From Colimorpha sp045597845 (GTDB lineage: Bacteria > Bacteroidota > Bacteroidia > Bacteroidales > P3), in contig JAZLKZ010000063.1 of assembly GCA_045597845.1 (NCBI GenBank), positions 1 through 64,000 of the forward strand: a stretch of DNA of 64,000 nt, written 5' to 3'. The stretch's first letter is position 1; the number at the start of each line of letters is the position of its first letter. The translations under genes and the position numbers were made by a program. Below the pieces are notes generated by a model. The model saw only the letters and a list, made by a program, of their open reading frames with translations, ran no database searches and had not been told where the DNA came from. This document shows, in pieces, positions 32,288 to 41,400 of this stretch.

Positions 32288-33838
32288 GTGAATAAAGAGT
32301 TAGTTATTTCGGTTTCGGAAGAAGAGGTGCAGATTGCACTGTTGGAAGATAAGAACCTTGTAGAACTTCATAAAGAAAAATCTGTCAGAAAGGCTGTTGT
32401 TGGCGATGTGCTGGTAGGTCAGGTGCATAAGATCATGCCGGGCTTGAATGCGGCATTCATCACACTGGATGGCGAAAAGGACGGATTTATGCATTATATC
32501 GACTTGGGTCCAGAGTACAATTCGTTCAACAAGTACATGAAACTTGCCATGAACGGCGATGCGTCTGTTGCCACTCTTACAGGTTTCAATGTTGCGCCCA
32601 TACTGCCTAAAACAGGAAACATCTCCGATGTGCTGTCGGTAGGCCAGCTCATACTTACGCAAGTCACCAAAGAGCCCATCTCAACCAAAGGCCCCAAACT
32701 TTCGGGTGTGACATCCTTGGCGGGGCGCTATTTGGTGCTGACGCCGTTTGTCAACAAAATCATGATTTCCCAAAAAATAAAGGGTGGGGAAGAGCGCAAC
32801 AGGTTGCGTCGCTTGATGCAGAGCATCTGTCCTCCCAATTTTGGCGTGATAGTGCGTACGTTGGCGGAAGGAAAGTCGGTTTCGGAACTTGATGCAGACT
32901 TGCGTTCGCTGCTTGACGAGTGGGCGAATATGACCGAGAAGTTGAAGTACATCAAAGGCCCTCAGGTGATTCATTCCGAGTTGAATGCCACCTCGGCGCT
33001 GCTTCGTGATGTGCTTTCCGACGATTTCAACGCCGTTTATGTCGATAACGAGCAGGTCTATAACGAGGTCCGTCAGTACATTCGTTCGGTGGCTCCCGAC
33101 AAGGAGGACATCGTGCGCCAGTACAAGATGGAGACGCCCATTTTTGAGCAGTTCGGCATCTATCGTGACATTCGCCGCGCATTCGGTCGCATCGTTACGA
33201 TTCGCTCCGGTGTCTATTTGTATGTCGAACACACCGAGGCGATGCACGTCATTGATGTGAATAGCGGCAACCACATCAAGGCGGGCGAAGGCCAGGAGGA
33301 CACGGCCTTGCAGGTGAACATCGAATCGGCTCGCGAGATTGCGCGCCAGCTGCGTTTGCGCGACATGGGCGGTATTGTGATTGTGGATTTCGTGGATATG
33401 CACAAGGCCGAGAACCGCAAGCGACTTTACGATGTGATGTGCGTGGAGATGAAGAAGGACAAGGCCCGCCATACAATCTTGCCATTGAGCAAGTTTGGCT
33501 TGATGCAGATTACCCGTCAGCGCGTACGTCCCGCCGTGGAGGTTGACGTGCAGGAAAAATGCCCCTTCTGCAACGGCACAGGCACAATCCAGTCGAGTCT
33601 GGTGATTGTTGATGAGATTGAGTCGAACCTTCGTTATTTGAAGGGCACACAAGGTGAGCGCAATGTGACTATCGTCACCCATCCATACATCTATGCCTAT
33701 CTAACCAAGGGATTGTATTCCAAACGCATGCAATGGATGTTCCGTTACGGAATCCATATCAACGTGAAAAAGTCGGAGAGCATGGGCTTGTTGGAACATA
33801 AAATTTTGAATGCTTCTGGTGATGAGGTTGTTATGTAG
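32288..33838 (+). CDS. rng: ribonuclease E/G family protein
   Basis: A 516-residue endoribonuclease that cuts single-stranded AU-rich RNA in rRNA maturation and mRNA decay. The N-terminal S1 domain (VGDVLVGQVHKIMPGLNAAFI) is followed by an RNase H-like region, the catalytic DNase I-like domain with VIDVNSGN and VDFVDM (the metal Asp residues), and the zinc-link CPFCNGTG. The length fits RNase G rather than RNase E, as no long C-terminal scaffold is present. The start is GTG. The frame's end overlaps the next gene's start by 17 bases. Confidence 0.94.
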   Translation: MNKELVISVSEEEVQIALLEDKNLVELHKEKSVRKAVVGDVLVGQVHKIMPGLNAAFITLDGEKDGFMHYIDLGPEYNSFNKYMKLAMNGDASVATLTGFNVAPILPKTGNISDVLSVGQLILTQVTKEPISTKGPKLSGVTSLAGRYLVLTPFVNKIMISQKIKGGEERNRLRRLMQSICPPNFGVIVRTLAEGKSVSELDADLRSLLDEWANMTEKLKYIKGPQVIHSELNATSALLRDVLSDDFNAVYVDNEQVYNEVRQYIRSVAPDKEDIVRQYKMETPIFEQFGIYRDIRRAFGRIVTIRSGVYLYVEHTEAMHVIDVNSGNHIKAGEGQEDTALQVNIESAREIARQLRLRDMGGIVIVDFVDMHKAENRKRLYDVMCVEMKKDKARHTILPLSKFGLMQITRQRVRPAVEVDVQEKCPFCNGTGTIQSSLVIVDEIESNLRYLKGTQGERNVTIVTHPYIYAYLTKGLYSKRMQWMFRYGIHINVKKSESMGLLEHKILNASGDEVVM

Positions 33839-34457
33839 TGTCATATTGTCGGTGTTGTTGCTGGTTCTTCCTGCTCCTCAAGCTACGGAAGGTATTGATG
33901 TGTCTCATTATCAAGGAAATGTAAATTGGAAGAAAGTCGCAAAGAGCGGCAATGTGAAATTTGTGTATGTCAAGGCCACCGAAGGCGCTTCTTTGTTGGA
34001 TGACCGATACAAGGTGAATGTGAAAGAGGCTCGCGCGACAGGACTTCCGGTAGGGTCGTATCATCTCTACAGCCCTCGTACCACTGCCTACGATCAGATG
34101 CGCAACATCCGTAGCGTGGTGAGGAAAAAAGACCAAGATTTGAAATTCGTGCTCGACATCGAGGAAAAGCACGCCCGCGACTTGTATATGAAACGGGTGG
34201 ACAAGCTGCTCGAACTGCTGGAAAATGAATACGGCGCAAAGCCCATAATCTATACCTGCGAGCATGTGTATTGGAAGTATTTCTCTGGACAAAAATATAA
34301 AAAATACCAGTTCTTTATCGCCAACTACAAGTGTCGTCCGAGTATCAACTATACCATGTGGCAGTACACGGAACGTGGCACTGTGGCGGGCATAAAAGGC
34401 AACGTGGACAAAATAAGATTCCATAAAAATAGTAATATTGACGATATAAAACTTTGA
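33822..34457 (+). CDS. GH25 family lysozyme
   Basis: A 211-residue secreted glycoside hydrolase 25 that cleaves N-acetylmuramyl bonds in peptidoglycan. A short signal peptide (about residues 1-20) leads into EGIDVSHYQGNVNW. The catalytic DxE appears in FVLDIEEKH, and the barrel ends with YTMWQYTERG followed by VAGIKGNVDKIRF. An ATG at 33810 is also possible; 33822 (MRLLCSVILS) gives a better signal peptide. It overlaps the end of the RNase G gene and may be translated by coupling. Its target may be the cell's own wall or that of competitors. Confidence 0.88.
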   Translation: MRLLCSVILSVLLLVLPAPQATEGIDVSHYQGNVNWKKVAKSGNVKFVYVKATEGASLLDDRYKVNVKEARATGLPVGSYHLYSPRTTAYDQMRNIRSVVRKKDQDLKFVLDIEEKHARDLYMKRVDKLLELLENEYGAKPIIYTCEHVYWKYFSGQKYKKYQFFIANYKCRPSINYTMWQYTERGTVAGIKGNVDKIRFHKNSNIDDIKL

Positions 34458-34491
34458 TAGAAAATAAAATAATTGTTTTGCAACGAAATGA

Positions 34492-34522
34492 TTTGTAAAG
34501 TCAAAAAAAAACGTTAACTTTG
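34492..34522 (+). promoter_or_regulatory. promoter of the kam operon
   Basis: TTTG (34492-34495), 19 bases, then TAACTTTG (34515-34522) match the Bacteroidota consensus. The leader to kamD is about 25 bases. Confidence 0.65.
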
Positions 34523-34551
34523 CAATTCAAAAACTAATTAAAACTAATCAT

Positions 34552-36108
34552 ATGCAAAAGAGCAAAGTAGGTCTTGATTTCGCGAAAGTGGAGCATGCTC
34601 GTGGCGTGGCTCGCAAGATTGCGAATCAGGTGCAGGATTTTGTAGGCAACTATACTACTGTGGCTGTTGAGCGCACGGTATGTCGCCTTCTCGGTATTGA
34701 TGGAATTGACGAAAATGAAGTGCCGCTGCCCAATGTGGTGGTTGACGAATTGAAAAGCAAGGGTGTGCTTGGTCAGGGCGTGATGTTCTTTATGGGCAAC
34801 GCCATGGTTGAGACTGGCAAGACTCCTCAGGAAATCGCTGAGGCTATCTCCGCCGGAAAGCTCGACATCACACATCTCCCCATTCACAAGATTGAGGACA
34901 TCAAGAAGGCTTTGCAGCCCACCATCGACGCAACCATCGCCAAGATTCGCGCCCGTCGTCAACGCAGAGAGAATTATATCGACACTATCGGAGAAGGCTC
35001 CAAGCCTTATCTCTACATCATCGTTGCCACCGGCAACATCTACGAGGATGTTGTCCAGGCTCAGGCTGGCGCTCGTCAAGGCGCCGATATTATCGCGGTT
35101 ATCCGTACCACGGGTCAGAGTCTGCTCGACTATGTTCCTTACGGAGCCACTACCGAAGGTTTTGGCGGTACCTTCGCTACCCAGGAGAACTTCCGCATCA
35201 TGCGTAAGGCTCTCGATGAGGTAGGCGAGGAGGTTGGCCGCTACATTCGCCTGTGCAACTATTGCTCGGGCCTTTGTATGCCCGAAATCGCCGCAATGGG
35301 CGCTTTGGAAGGCCTGGATGTTATGTTGAACGACGCTTTGTACGGCATCCTGTTCCGCGACATCAACATGCAGCGTACGCTTATCGACCAGTATTTCTCT
35401 CGTATCATCAACGGCTTCGCCGGCGTCATCATCAATACAGGTGAGGACAACTACCTTACCACCGCCGACGCTTACGAAGAGGCTCATACCGTTTTGGCAA
35501 GCGACTTCATCAACGAGCAGCTGGCTTTGTTGGCAGGCTTGCCCGAAGAACAGATGGGTCTCGGCCATGCTTTCGAGATGGATCCCCAGCTCGAGAACGG
35601 ATTTCTCTATGAACTCGCTCAGGCTCAGATGTTGCGCGAAATCTTCCCTAAGGCTCCTTTGAAATACATGCCTCCTACCAAGTTCATGACCGGCAATATC
35701 TTCCGCGGCCACATCCAGGATGCACTCTTCAACATCATTGGTCAGTGGACCAGCCAGGGCCTTCAGCTTCTCGGCATGCCTACCGAGGCTATCCATACGC
35801 CATTCATGAGCGACCGCTACCTCTCTATCGAGAATGCCAAATATATCTTCAACAACATGAAGAACATTGGCGACGAGGTGGAATTCAAGGAAGATGGTAT
35901 TATACGCAACCGCGCCAAGAAGGTCTTGGACGACGCTACCAACCTGTTGGAGCAGATGGAGAGCGAAGGTCTCTTCACCGCTTTGGAGAAGGGTATCTTC
36001 GCCAACGTCAAACGTCCGAAGAATGGCGGCAAGGGCCTCGATGGCGTAACCCTCAAGGCCGAGAACTATTTCAATCCATTTGTTGACTTGATGAAAGGCA
36101 AGAAATAA
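34552..36108 (+). CDS. kamD: lysine 5,6-aminomutase alpha subunit
   Basis: A 518-residue alpha subunit of the B12- and PLP-dependent aminomutase that moves the terminal amino group of D-lysine or L-beta-lysine to carbon 5 in lysine fermentation to acetate and butyrate. The protein is a TIM barrel; characteristic segments include VAVERTVCRLLGIDG, PYLYIIVATGNIYEDV and GATTEGFGGTFATQENF. The length is that of KamD. kamE follows after 112 bases and a CoA-transferase after that. The other pathway genes are not in the window. Confidence 0.94.
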   Translation: MQKSKVGLDFAKVEHARGVARKIANQVQDFVGNYTTVAVERTVCRLLGIDGIDENEVPLPNVVVDELKSKGVLGQGVMFFMGNAMVETGKTPQEIAEAISAGKLDITHLPIHKIEDIKKALQPTIDATIAKIRARRQRRENYIDTIGEGSKPYLYIIVATGNIYEDVVQAQAGARQGADIIAVIRTTGQSLLDYVPYGATTEGFGGTFATQENFRIMRKALDEVGEEVGRYIRLCNYCSGLCMPEIAAMGALEGLDVMLNDALYGILFRDINMQRTLIDQYFSRIINGFAGVIINTGEDNYLTTADAYEEAHTVLASDFINEQLALLAGLPEEQMGLGHAFEMDPQLENGFLYELAQAQMLREIFPKAPLKYMPPTKFMTGNIFRGHIQDALFNIIGQWTSQGLQLLGMPTEAIHTPFMSDRYLSIENAKYIFNNMKNIGDEVEFKEDGIIRNRAKKVLDDATNLLEQMESEGLFTALEKGIFANVKRPKNGGKGLDGVTLKAENYFNPFVDLMKGKK

Positions 36109-36220
36109 TTGAAAGTCAAGAATCATGAATTTTGCGTGACGGACTTATGTGTTGTCGGTCTGCAGTTCAAGGCTCACGATTCACAAATTAACAGTTAAAC
36201 AAATCAACAAAAATCATATT

Positions 36221-37009
36221 ATGAGCGAAGGTTTGTATTCAATGGAAGCTAAGGATTTCGACAAAACCTTAGACCTGAAAAAGATAAAGCCCTATGGCGA
36301 CACCATGAACGACGGCAAGACCCAGCTGAGTTTCACGCTTCCCGTCCCCGCTGGCGACGAGGCCAACGAGGCGGCTAAGCAACTGATGAAAAAGATGGGT
36401 TTCGAAAATCCGTTGGTGGTCTATAGCAAGGAATTGACTAAAGGTTTCACATTCTTCAACTGCTACGGCAGTTGCACCCACACTGTCGATTACACCTCAA
36501 TCCATGTTCCCAAGGTTGAATCCAACACCATGGAAATGAAGGAGTGCGACGAATATATCCGTGAACATATCGGTCGTAAGATTGTCGTGGTTGGTGCCTC
36601 TACGGGTACCGACGCCCACACCGTAGGCATCGATGCCATCATGAACATGAAAGGCTATGCAGGCCACTATGGTTTGGAACGCTACGACATGATTGAGGCC
36701 TATAACCTCGGCAGCCAGGTCCTCAACGAAGACTTCATCGCCAAGGCTATCGAACTTCATGCCGATGCTTTGATTGTCTCCCAGACTGTTACCCAGAAGG
36801 ATATCCACATCAAGAACCTTACGGAACTTGTTGAGATGCTGGAGGCTGAAGGTCTGCGCGACAAGGTTATCTTGATTTGCGGCGGTCCTCGTATCAGCCA
36901 CGAACTTGCCAAGGAATTGGGCTACGACGCTGGTTTCGGCATGAACACCTACGCCGACGACGAAGCTTCCTACATTGCCCAGGAAATTGTCAAGAGAGGC
37001 ATGAAATAG
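36221..37009 (+). CDS. kamE: lysine 5,6-aminomutase beta subunit
   Basis: A 262-residue beta subunit that binds B12 and PLP. The cobalamin motif is GTDAHTVGIDA (DxHxxG), and the PLP-binding Lys is probably in DYTSIHVPKVESNTM. The Rossmann fold continues in LICGGPRISHELAKELGYDAGFG. ATG 36221 is used because upstream start codons fall in the wordy gap after kamD. It works only with KamD and lies between kamD and the CoA-transferase gene. Confidence 0.94.
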   Translation: MSEGLYSMEAKDFDKTLDLKKIKPYGDTMNDGKTQLSFTLPVPAGDEANEAAKQLMKKMGFENPLVVYSKELTKGFTFFNCYGSCTHTVDYTSIHVPKVESNTMEMKECDEYIREHIGRKIVVVGASTGTDAHTVGIDAIMNMKGYAGHYGLERYDMIEAYNLGSQVLNEDFIAKAIELHADALIVSQTVTQKDIHIKNLTELVEMLEAEGLRDKVILICGGPRISHELAKELGYDAGFGMNTYADDEASYIAQEIVKRGMK

Positions 37010-37044
37010 TAAGATGATTATAAACACTTTAAATATTATTAACT

Positions 37045-37701
37045 ATGGAAAAAGAACAAATTAAACCCTTTATCGCCCGTCGTTGCGCCAAGGAGCTGAA
37101 AGATGGCGATGTTGTCAATTTGGGTATTGGTCTTCCTACCCTTATCCCCAACTTTCTCCCAGAAGGAGTGCATGTTGTCCTCCAGTCGGAGAACGGTATG
37201 ATTGGCATGGGTCCCACTCCTGCCGAAGGTCAGGAAGATCCATTCTTGATCAACGCCGGTGGTGGATATATTACCTACACCGATGGTGCCAGCACTTTCG
37301 ACAGTGCAACCTCTTTCGGCATCATCCGCGGCGGTCACGTCAACGTATCCGTACTCGGTGCTATGCAGGTTGATGAGAATGGCGACCTCGCCAACTGGAT
37401 GATTCCTGGCAAAAAGACTCCGGGCATGGGTGGCGCTATGGACCTCTTGGTGGGTGCCAAGAAGGTTATCTTGGCCATGGAACACACCGCCAAGGGCAAC
37501 CCCAAGATTCTCAAGAAATGTACTCTTCCTCTTACCGCCAAGGGTCAGGTGAACATGATCATTACCGAGATGGGTGTGATGGAAATTACCCCCAAGGGCA
37601 TCGTGTTGACCGAAATCAACCCCGAATTCACTGTTGAACAAGTTCAGGCCGCTACCGAAGCTACATTGATTATCAGCGACAATTTGAAAGAAATGAAATA
37701 A
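37045..37701 (+). CDS. CoA-transferase beta subunit, acetoacetate/butyrate type
   Basis: A 218-residue subunit B of a family I CoA-transferase. The catalytic Glu is in LQSENGMIGMG, and the GGHVNVSVLGAMQVDENGDLANW block is typical of AtoA/ScoB. In lysine fermenters this enzyme exchanges CoA between butyrate or butyryl-CoA and acetoacetate. The partner alpha subunit is not next to it, which is unusual for the family but has a parallel, as I recall, in the lysine cluster of Porphyromonas gingivalis. It lies 35 bases after kamE and ends with a terminator. Confidence 0.9.
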   Translation: MEKEQIKPFIARRCAKELKDGDVVNLGIGLPTLIPNFLPEGVHVVLQSENGMIGMGPTPAEGQEDPFLINAGGGYITYTDGASTFDSATSFGIIRGGHVNVSVLGAMQVDENGDLANWMIPGKKTPGMGGAMDLLVGAKKVILAMEHTAKGNPKILKKCTLPLTAKGQVNMIITEMGVMEITPKGIVLTEINPEFTVEQVQAATEATLIISDNLKEMK

Positions 37702-37714
37702 TGATGCGACAATG

Positions 37715-37747
37715 AAATAGGGGTGGCTCACCTGCCGCCCCTATTTT
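37715..37747 (+). terminator. terminator of the kam operon
   Basis: AAATAGGGGTGG and CCGCCCCTATTTT form a long stem with an 8-base loop and a T-run. It closes kamD-kamE-CoA-transferase as one unit. Confidence 0.85.
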
Positions 37748-37830
37748 CTCATTTAGAATCATAGCCAAAGATAGTGCGTGGTTCGAGGTGGGATTTCTTT
37801 GTTTTGCCATAACACTTTTATAGAATCTAT

Positions 37831-38406
37831 ATGAAAAAAATCATACTCTTGGTCATCGCACTTATCACTTTTTCTGCGGTGTCGGCCCAAGACCATATTG
37901 AATACAAGTGGCATGGAATCTATGGTACCTTAGACTATTCCTATATGATGGAAGTCAGCAATATCAACCCTACATTCCATGGTTTTACCGGCGTTTTCGG
38001 TTTCCAGTTCAGGAAGGAGTCGGGCGTTGGTCTCGGTGTCAGCTATATGGCCGATCCTACGGGCGCATATTCCCATCTGCCTGTTTTCGTTGAATTGCGT
38101 AGCCATTATCTTCGCAGCCGTCTCACTCCTTTCACATCTGTGATGGTGGGATATGCCATTCCGTTGGGAACCACGGGCGAAGGCTACTACGATGGAGAGA
38201 CGCTGAAGATTACCGAAGGCGGCGTTCATTTTGGCGCTCGTGCAGGCGCTCGTTTTGCCATTAACCGTACATTCGGCTTCAACTTCTTTGTGGGCTACCG
38301 AATGTCGTTCATGAATGAAATTGAGCATTCTTTTTTAGGCTTGCGTGCCGAACTGCGTCCTGCCCAGCTCCACATCGTTGAATTTGGTGCGGGCTTGAAT
38401 TTCTAA
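37831..38406 (+). CDS. predicted outer-membrane beta-barrel protein
   Basis: A 191-residue exported protein with a signal peptide (cleaved about after VSA, residue 19). The mature chain alternates polar and hydrophobic residues and is rich in Gly and aromatic residues (GFQFRKESGVGLGVSYM, GARFAINRTFGFNFFVGYR). It ends in aromatic Phe (LNF), as do many outer-membrane barrels. I cannot name a family with certainty. It lies 29 bases before the GH2-like gene and may be cotranscribed with it. Confidence 0.6.
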   Translation: MKKIILLVIALITFSAVSAQDHIEYKWHGIYGTLDYSYMMEVSNINPTFHGFTGVFGFQFRKESGVGLGVSYMADPTGAYSHLPVFVELRSHYLRSRLTPFTSVMVGYAIPLGTTGEGYYDGETLKITEGGVHFGARAGARFAINRTFGFNFFVGYRMSFMNEIEHSFLGLRAELRPAQLHIVEFGAGLNF

Positions 38407-38435
38407 TTCATTATTGTATATTAAAACCCATTAAT

Positions 38436-41400
38436 ATGGTGCGGAGAGTTGCTATTTCGCTGTTGTCGCTTGTTTTTTCCACAGCGGTTTTTGCGCAGGA
38501 CAACAAACTTGGCGAATATCAGAAATTTAATGCCACAGAGTGGAGCGACAGAGATGTCGTGGAGCAGAATATGATGGCTCCCCATGTCAATGTAATCCCT
38601 TATTCCAAGGAAAACGACATTGAGAAGCTGAAGTACGCCGAATCTCCTTACTATATCTCGTTGAATGGTCAGTGGAGCGTAGATATGAGCAATAGCTATG
38701 CCGATCCCACTGGAGAATTTATGTCCAAGAATTTCTCGGCACGTTCTTGGAACCAATACAATGTGCCGGATTTCCATTGGCGCAAAGGTGGCAAGTTGGT
38801 CAAGAGTGCGCCATTGAAGAAGGTGTCGGATGTTTCCGCGTCGGGCAATGCCACCACAATCTATTTCAGGGAGTTTGAAGCCCCCAAGGTATGGGGAGAA
38901 TACGATGCCTACCTTTGTGTGCAGGCTAAATCGGCATGCTACGTTTGGATTAATAGGGAATATGTGGGTTATTGCGAGGATTCGCGTCATCTCGCCGAAT
39001 TTTCCATTTCCAAGTATCTCCGTTGCGGCAAGGTCAACGACATCATCCTTCAGGTGGTGGGTTCCTCTACGGGCAGCTTGATGGAGATGAACGCCTGTCC
39101 TACCACCAACGGCGTCACCGATGATGTGTTCATCTATCTGAAGTCGCCTGTCGGCGTGCGCGATTTTGCCATTGAGTCGGACTATGACGCCCGCAGCGGA
39201 CTGGGCAGCTTTGCCGTAAATTATGACCTTTATAATGTGGATCGTAAAGGCAAATTCTATGTGGAGACCGAACTGTGGGATCCGCAAGGCAAGCAAGTGG
39301 AGAAAATGGGGAAGTGGGTTGTGTTCAACAAGCGTTCCGAAGTATCTACGGGCGTTGATTGCGCCATTCCTCAGGCGAAGGCGTGGACTGCCGAGAATCC
39401 CAACCGTTACACCATTGTGGTGCGTGTTCTCGACGAAGAGATGAATGTTGTGGAAACTGTCGGCACACGATTCGGTTTCCGTAATGTCGTCATCGCCGAC
39501 GGCAAACTCTATGTGAACAACCATCCCGTTACGTTGCGAGGTGTGATTTATAACAACTATGCAACCGATGGACATCTCTCACATGAGCGCATGGTCTCGG
39601 ATTTGAAGATGATGAAGAAAAACAACGTCAATGCTATCCGAACCGCTTACGGCTCGCCCATCGATCCATATTTCTACGAATTGTGCGATGAGTACGGCTT
39701 CTACGTTGTTTGCGACGCTAACATCAACCCATTTTCGTCGCAGAAAAAGGTCATCACCACCGACGAGGAGTTTTCAACAATGTTCTCGGCGCGCATACGC
39801 AATATGTACGAACGCTACAAGAACCATCCATCCATCATAGCGTGGTCGTTGGGCGACGGTCGCGACAATGGCATTTGTATTGTGAACGCCTATAAGGAGT
39901 TGAAGGCAATGGACAAGAGCCGTCCGGTGTTCTATGCCGGCGCGGGCTATGCCGAGAACACAGACGTGATAGCCATCCAGAACGCAGGCATGGATCAGGT
40001 GCGCCAATATCTGTCAAAGCCCCAAAAACGACCGTTGGTCATGCTTTCCTATGGCTCGTCGCAAGGCAATGACTTTGGCGGTATGGAACAGCTGTGGCGC
40101 CAGGTGCGTGAAAATGGGATGGTGCAGGGCGGTTTCGTGAATTGCTGGAATCCTGTTAATTTCTACGACCAGACGCGCGAGGCGATGTGCACGCATGAGG
40201 GTTTTGTAACCGACAATGGAAACAAACCTTATCTTTCGGAATTGAAAGGTCTGTACCGTCCCTTTAATGTGGAGTTTGTGAAGCAGAGTCCGGATGACGT
40301 TGAGTTCATCATTACCAATCTCTTGGATTTCTCAAACCTTGACGACTACCGTGTTGAGTATGCCATTTATTCCAACCTCAAGCCGCGCATTATCGAGGGC
40401 GATGTTACCATGGCGTTGAACCCCGGCGAGGCGAAGAATTTCAAACTTAAGGTTCCGGCTTTGACGCTGTATGCCGGCGAGGAACTATTTATTCGTTTCA
40501 CCATGCGTCCGCGCAAAAGCACCAATGTGCTCTCCAAATTTGACGAATTGGGCGTGGTGGAATTTCAGCTGCCAACCAAATCGGTCTTAAAGACCAACTA
40601 CAATATTTTTGACAAGACCCCGATGTCAATTACGGCCGATACGTTGGTGGATGAGTCGGGCTCAAGAATTTCTAAAATACATGTCGGAAATGATGTCGTA
40701 AAGGTGGATTTCGACTTGCAGCAAGGCGGAATTACTTCCTACACCTACCGTGGCGAGCAGATGATATCTTCTTTGGTGGATCTCAGTTTCTGGCGTCAGC
40801 CATCCGCCAATGACAGTGTTGACAAAAACGCTTTCCGTATGTGGAAGAGCGCCTCGTTGGACAATCTTCATCGCGAGGTGCTGGATGTGAGCTATTACAA
40901 CAAGAAAGACAAATCCGCCGTTCAGGTGGATGTTATGTTGCGTTATTCCGACATGTCGGGAGCACCCATCTTTGATGTCAAGCAGACCTATGCCATTCTC
41001 CATTCAGGTGATGTGATTTTCGACAATGAAGTCATGACTTCGGAACGGGTTACCACGTTGCCTCGCATTGGATTGACGCTACCCATCACCTCGGTGTTTG
41101 ACTCGGTTGATTGGTTCGGCTCACGCGAAGAATGCTACAGCGACCGCTATCAGGATGCCCATGTGGGAAACAACCGCAAGGCTTTGTCAAAAATGGCACC
41201 ATCTTATGGCGCAAACCGTGAGGGAGGAAACCGTTCTGAGGTGCGTTACATGGCGTTGGAAAACGCTCATAATGGTCTTTACATCGACATGCTGGATACA
41301 TTGTTTAATTTCAGCCTTGCCAACGACCAAAAGCATTTGCATGTCGATTACAAAATGTCTGGCGTTGGCGCCGCCGCTTCGGGCAATCCTTTGCAACCCG

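Noticed and set aside
34534..36126. 530-residue open frame on the minus strand, opposite kamD
   Set aside because: Long only because of the codon use of kamD; no domain, no promoter, and the plus-strand gene is certain.
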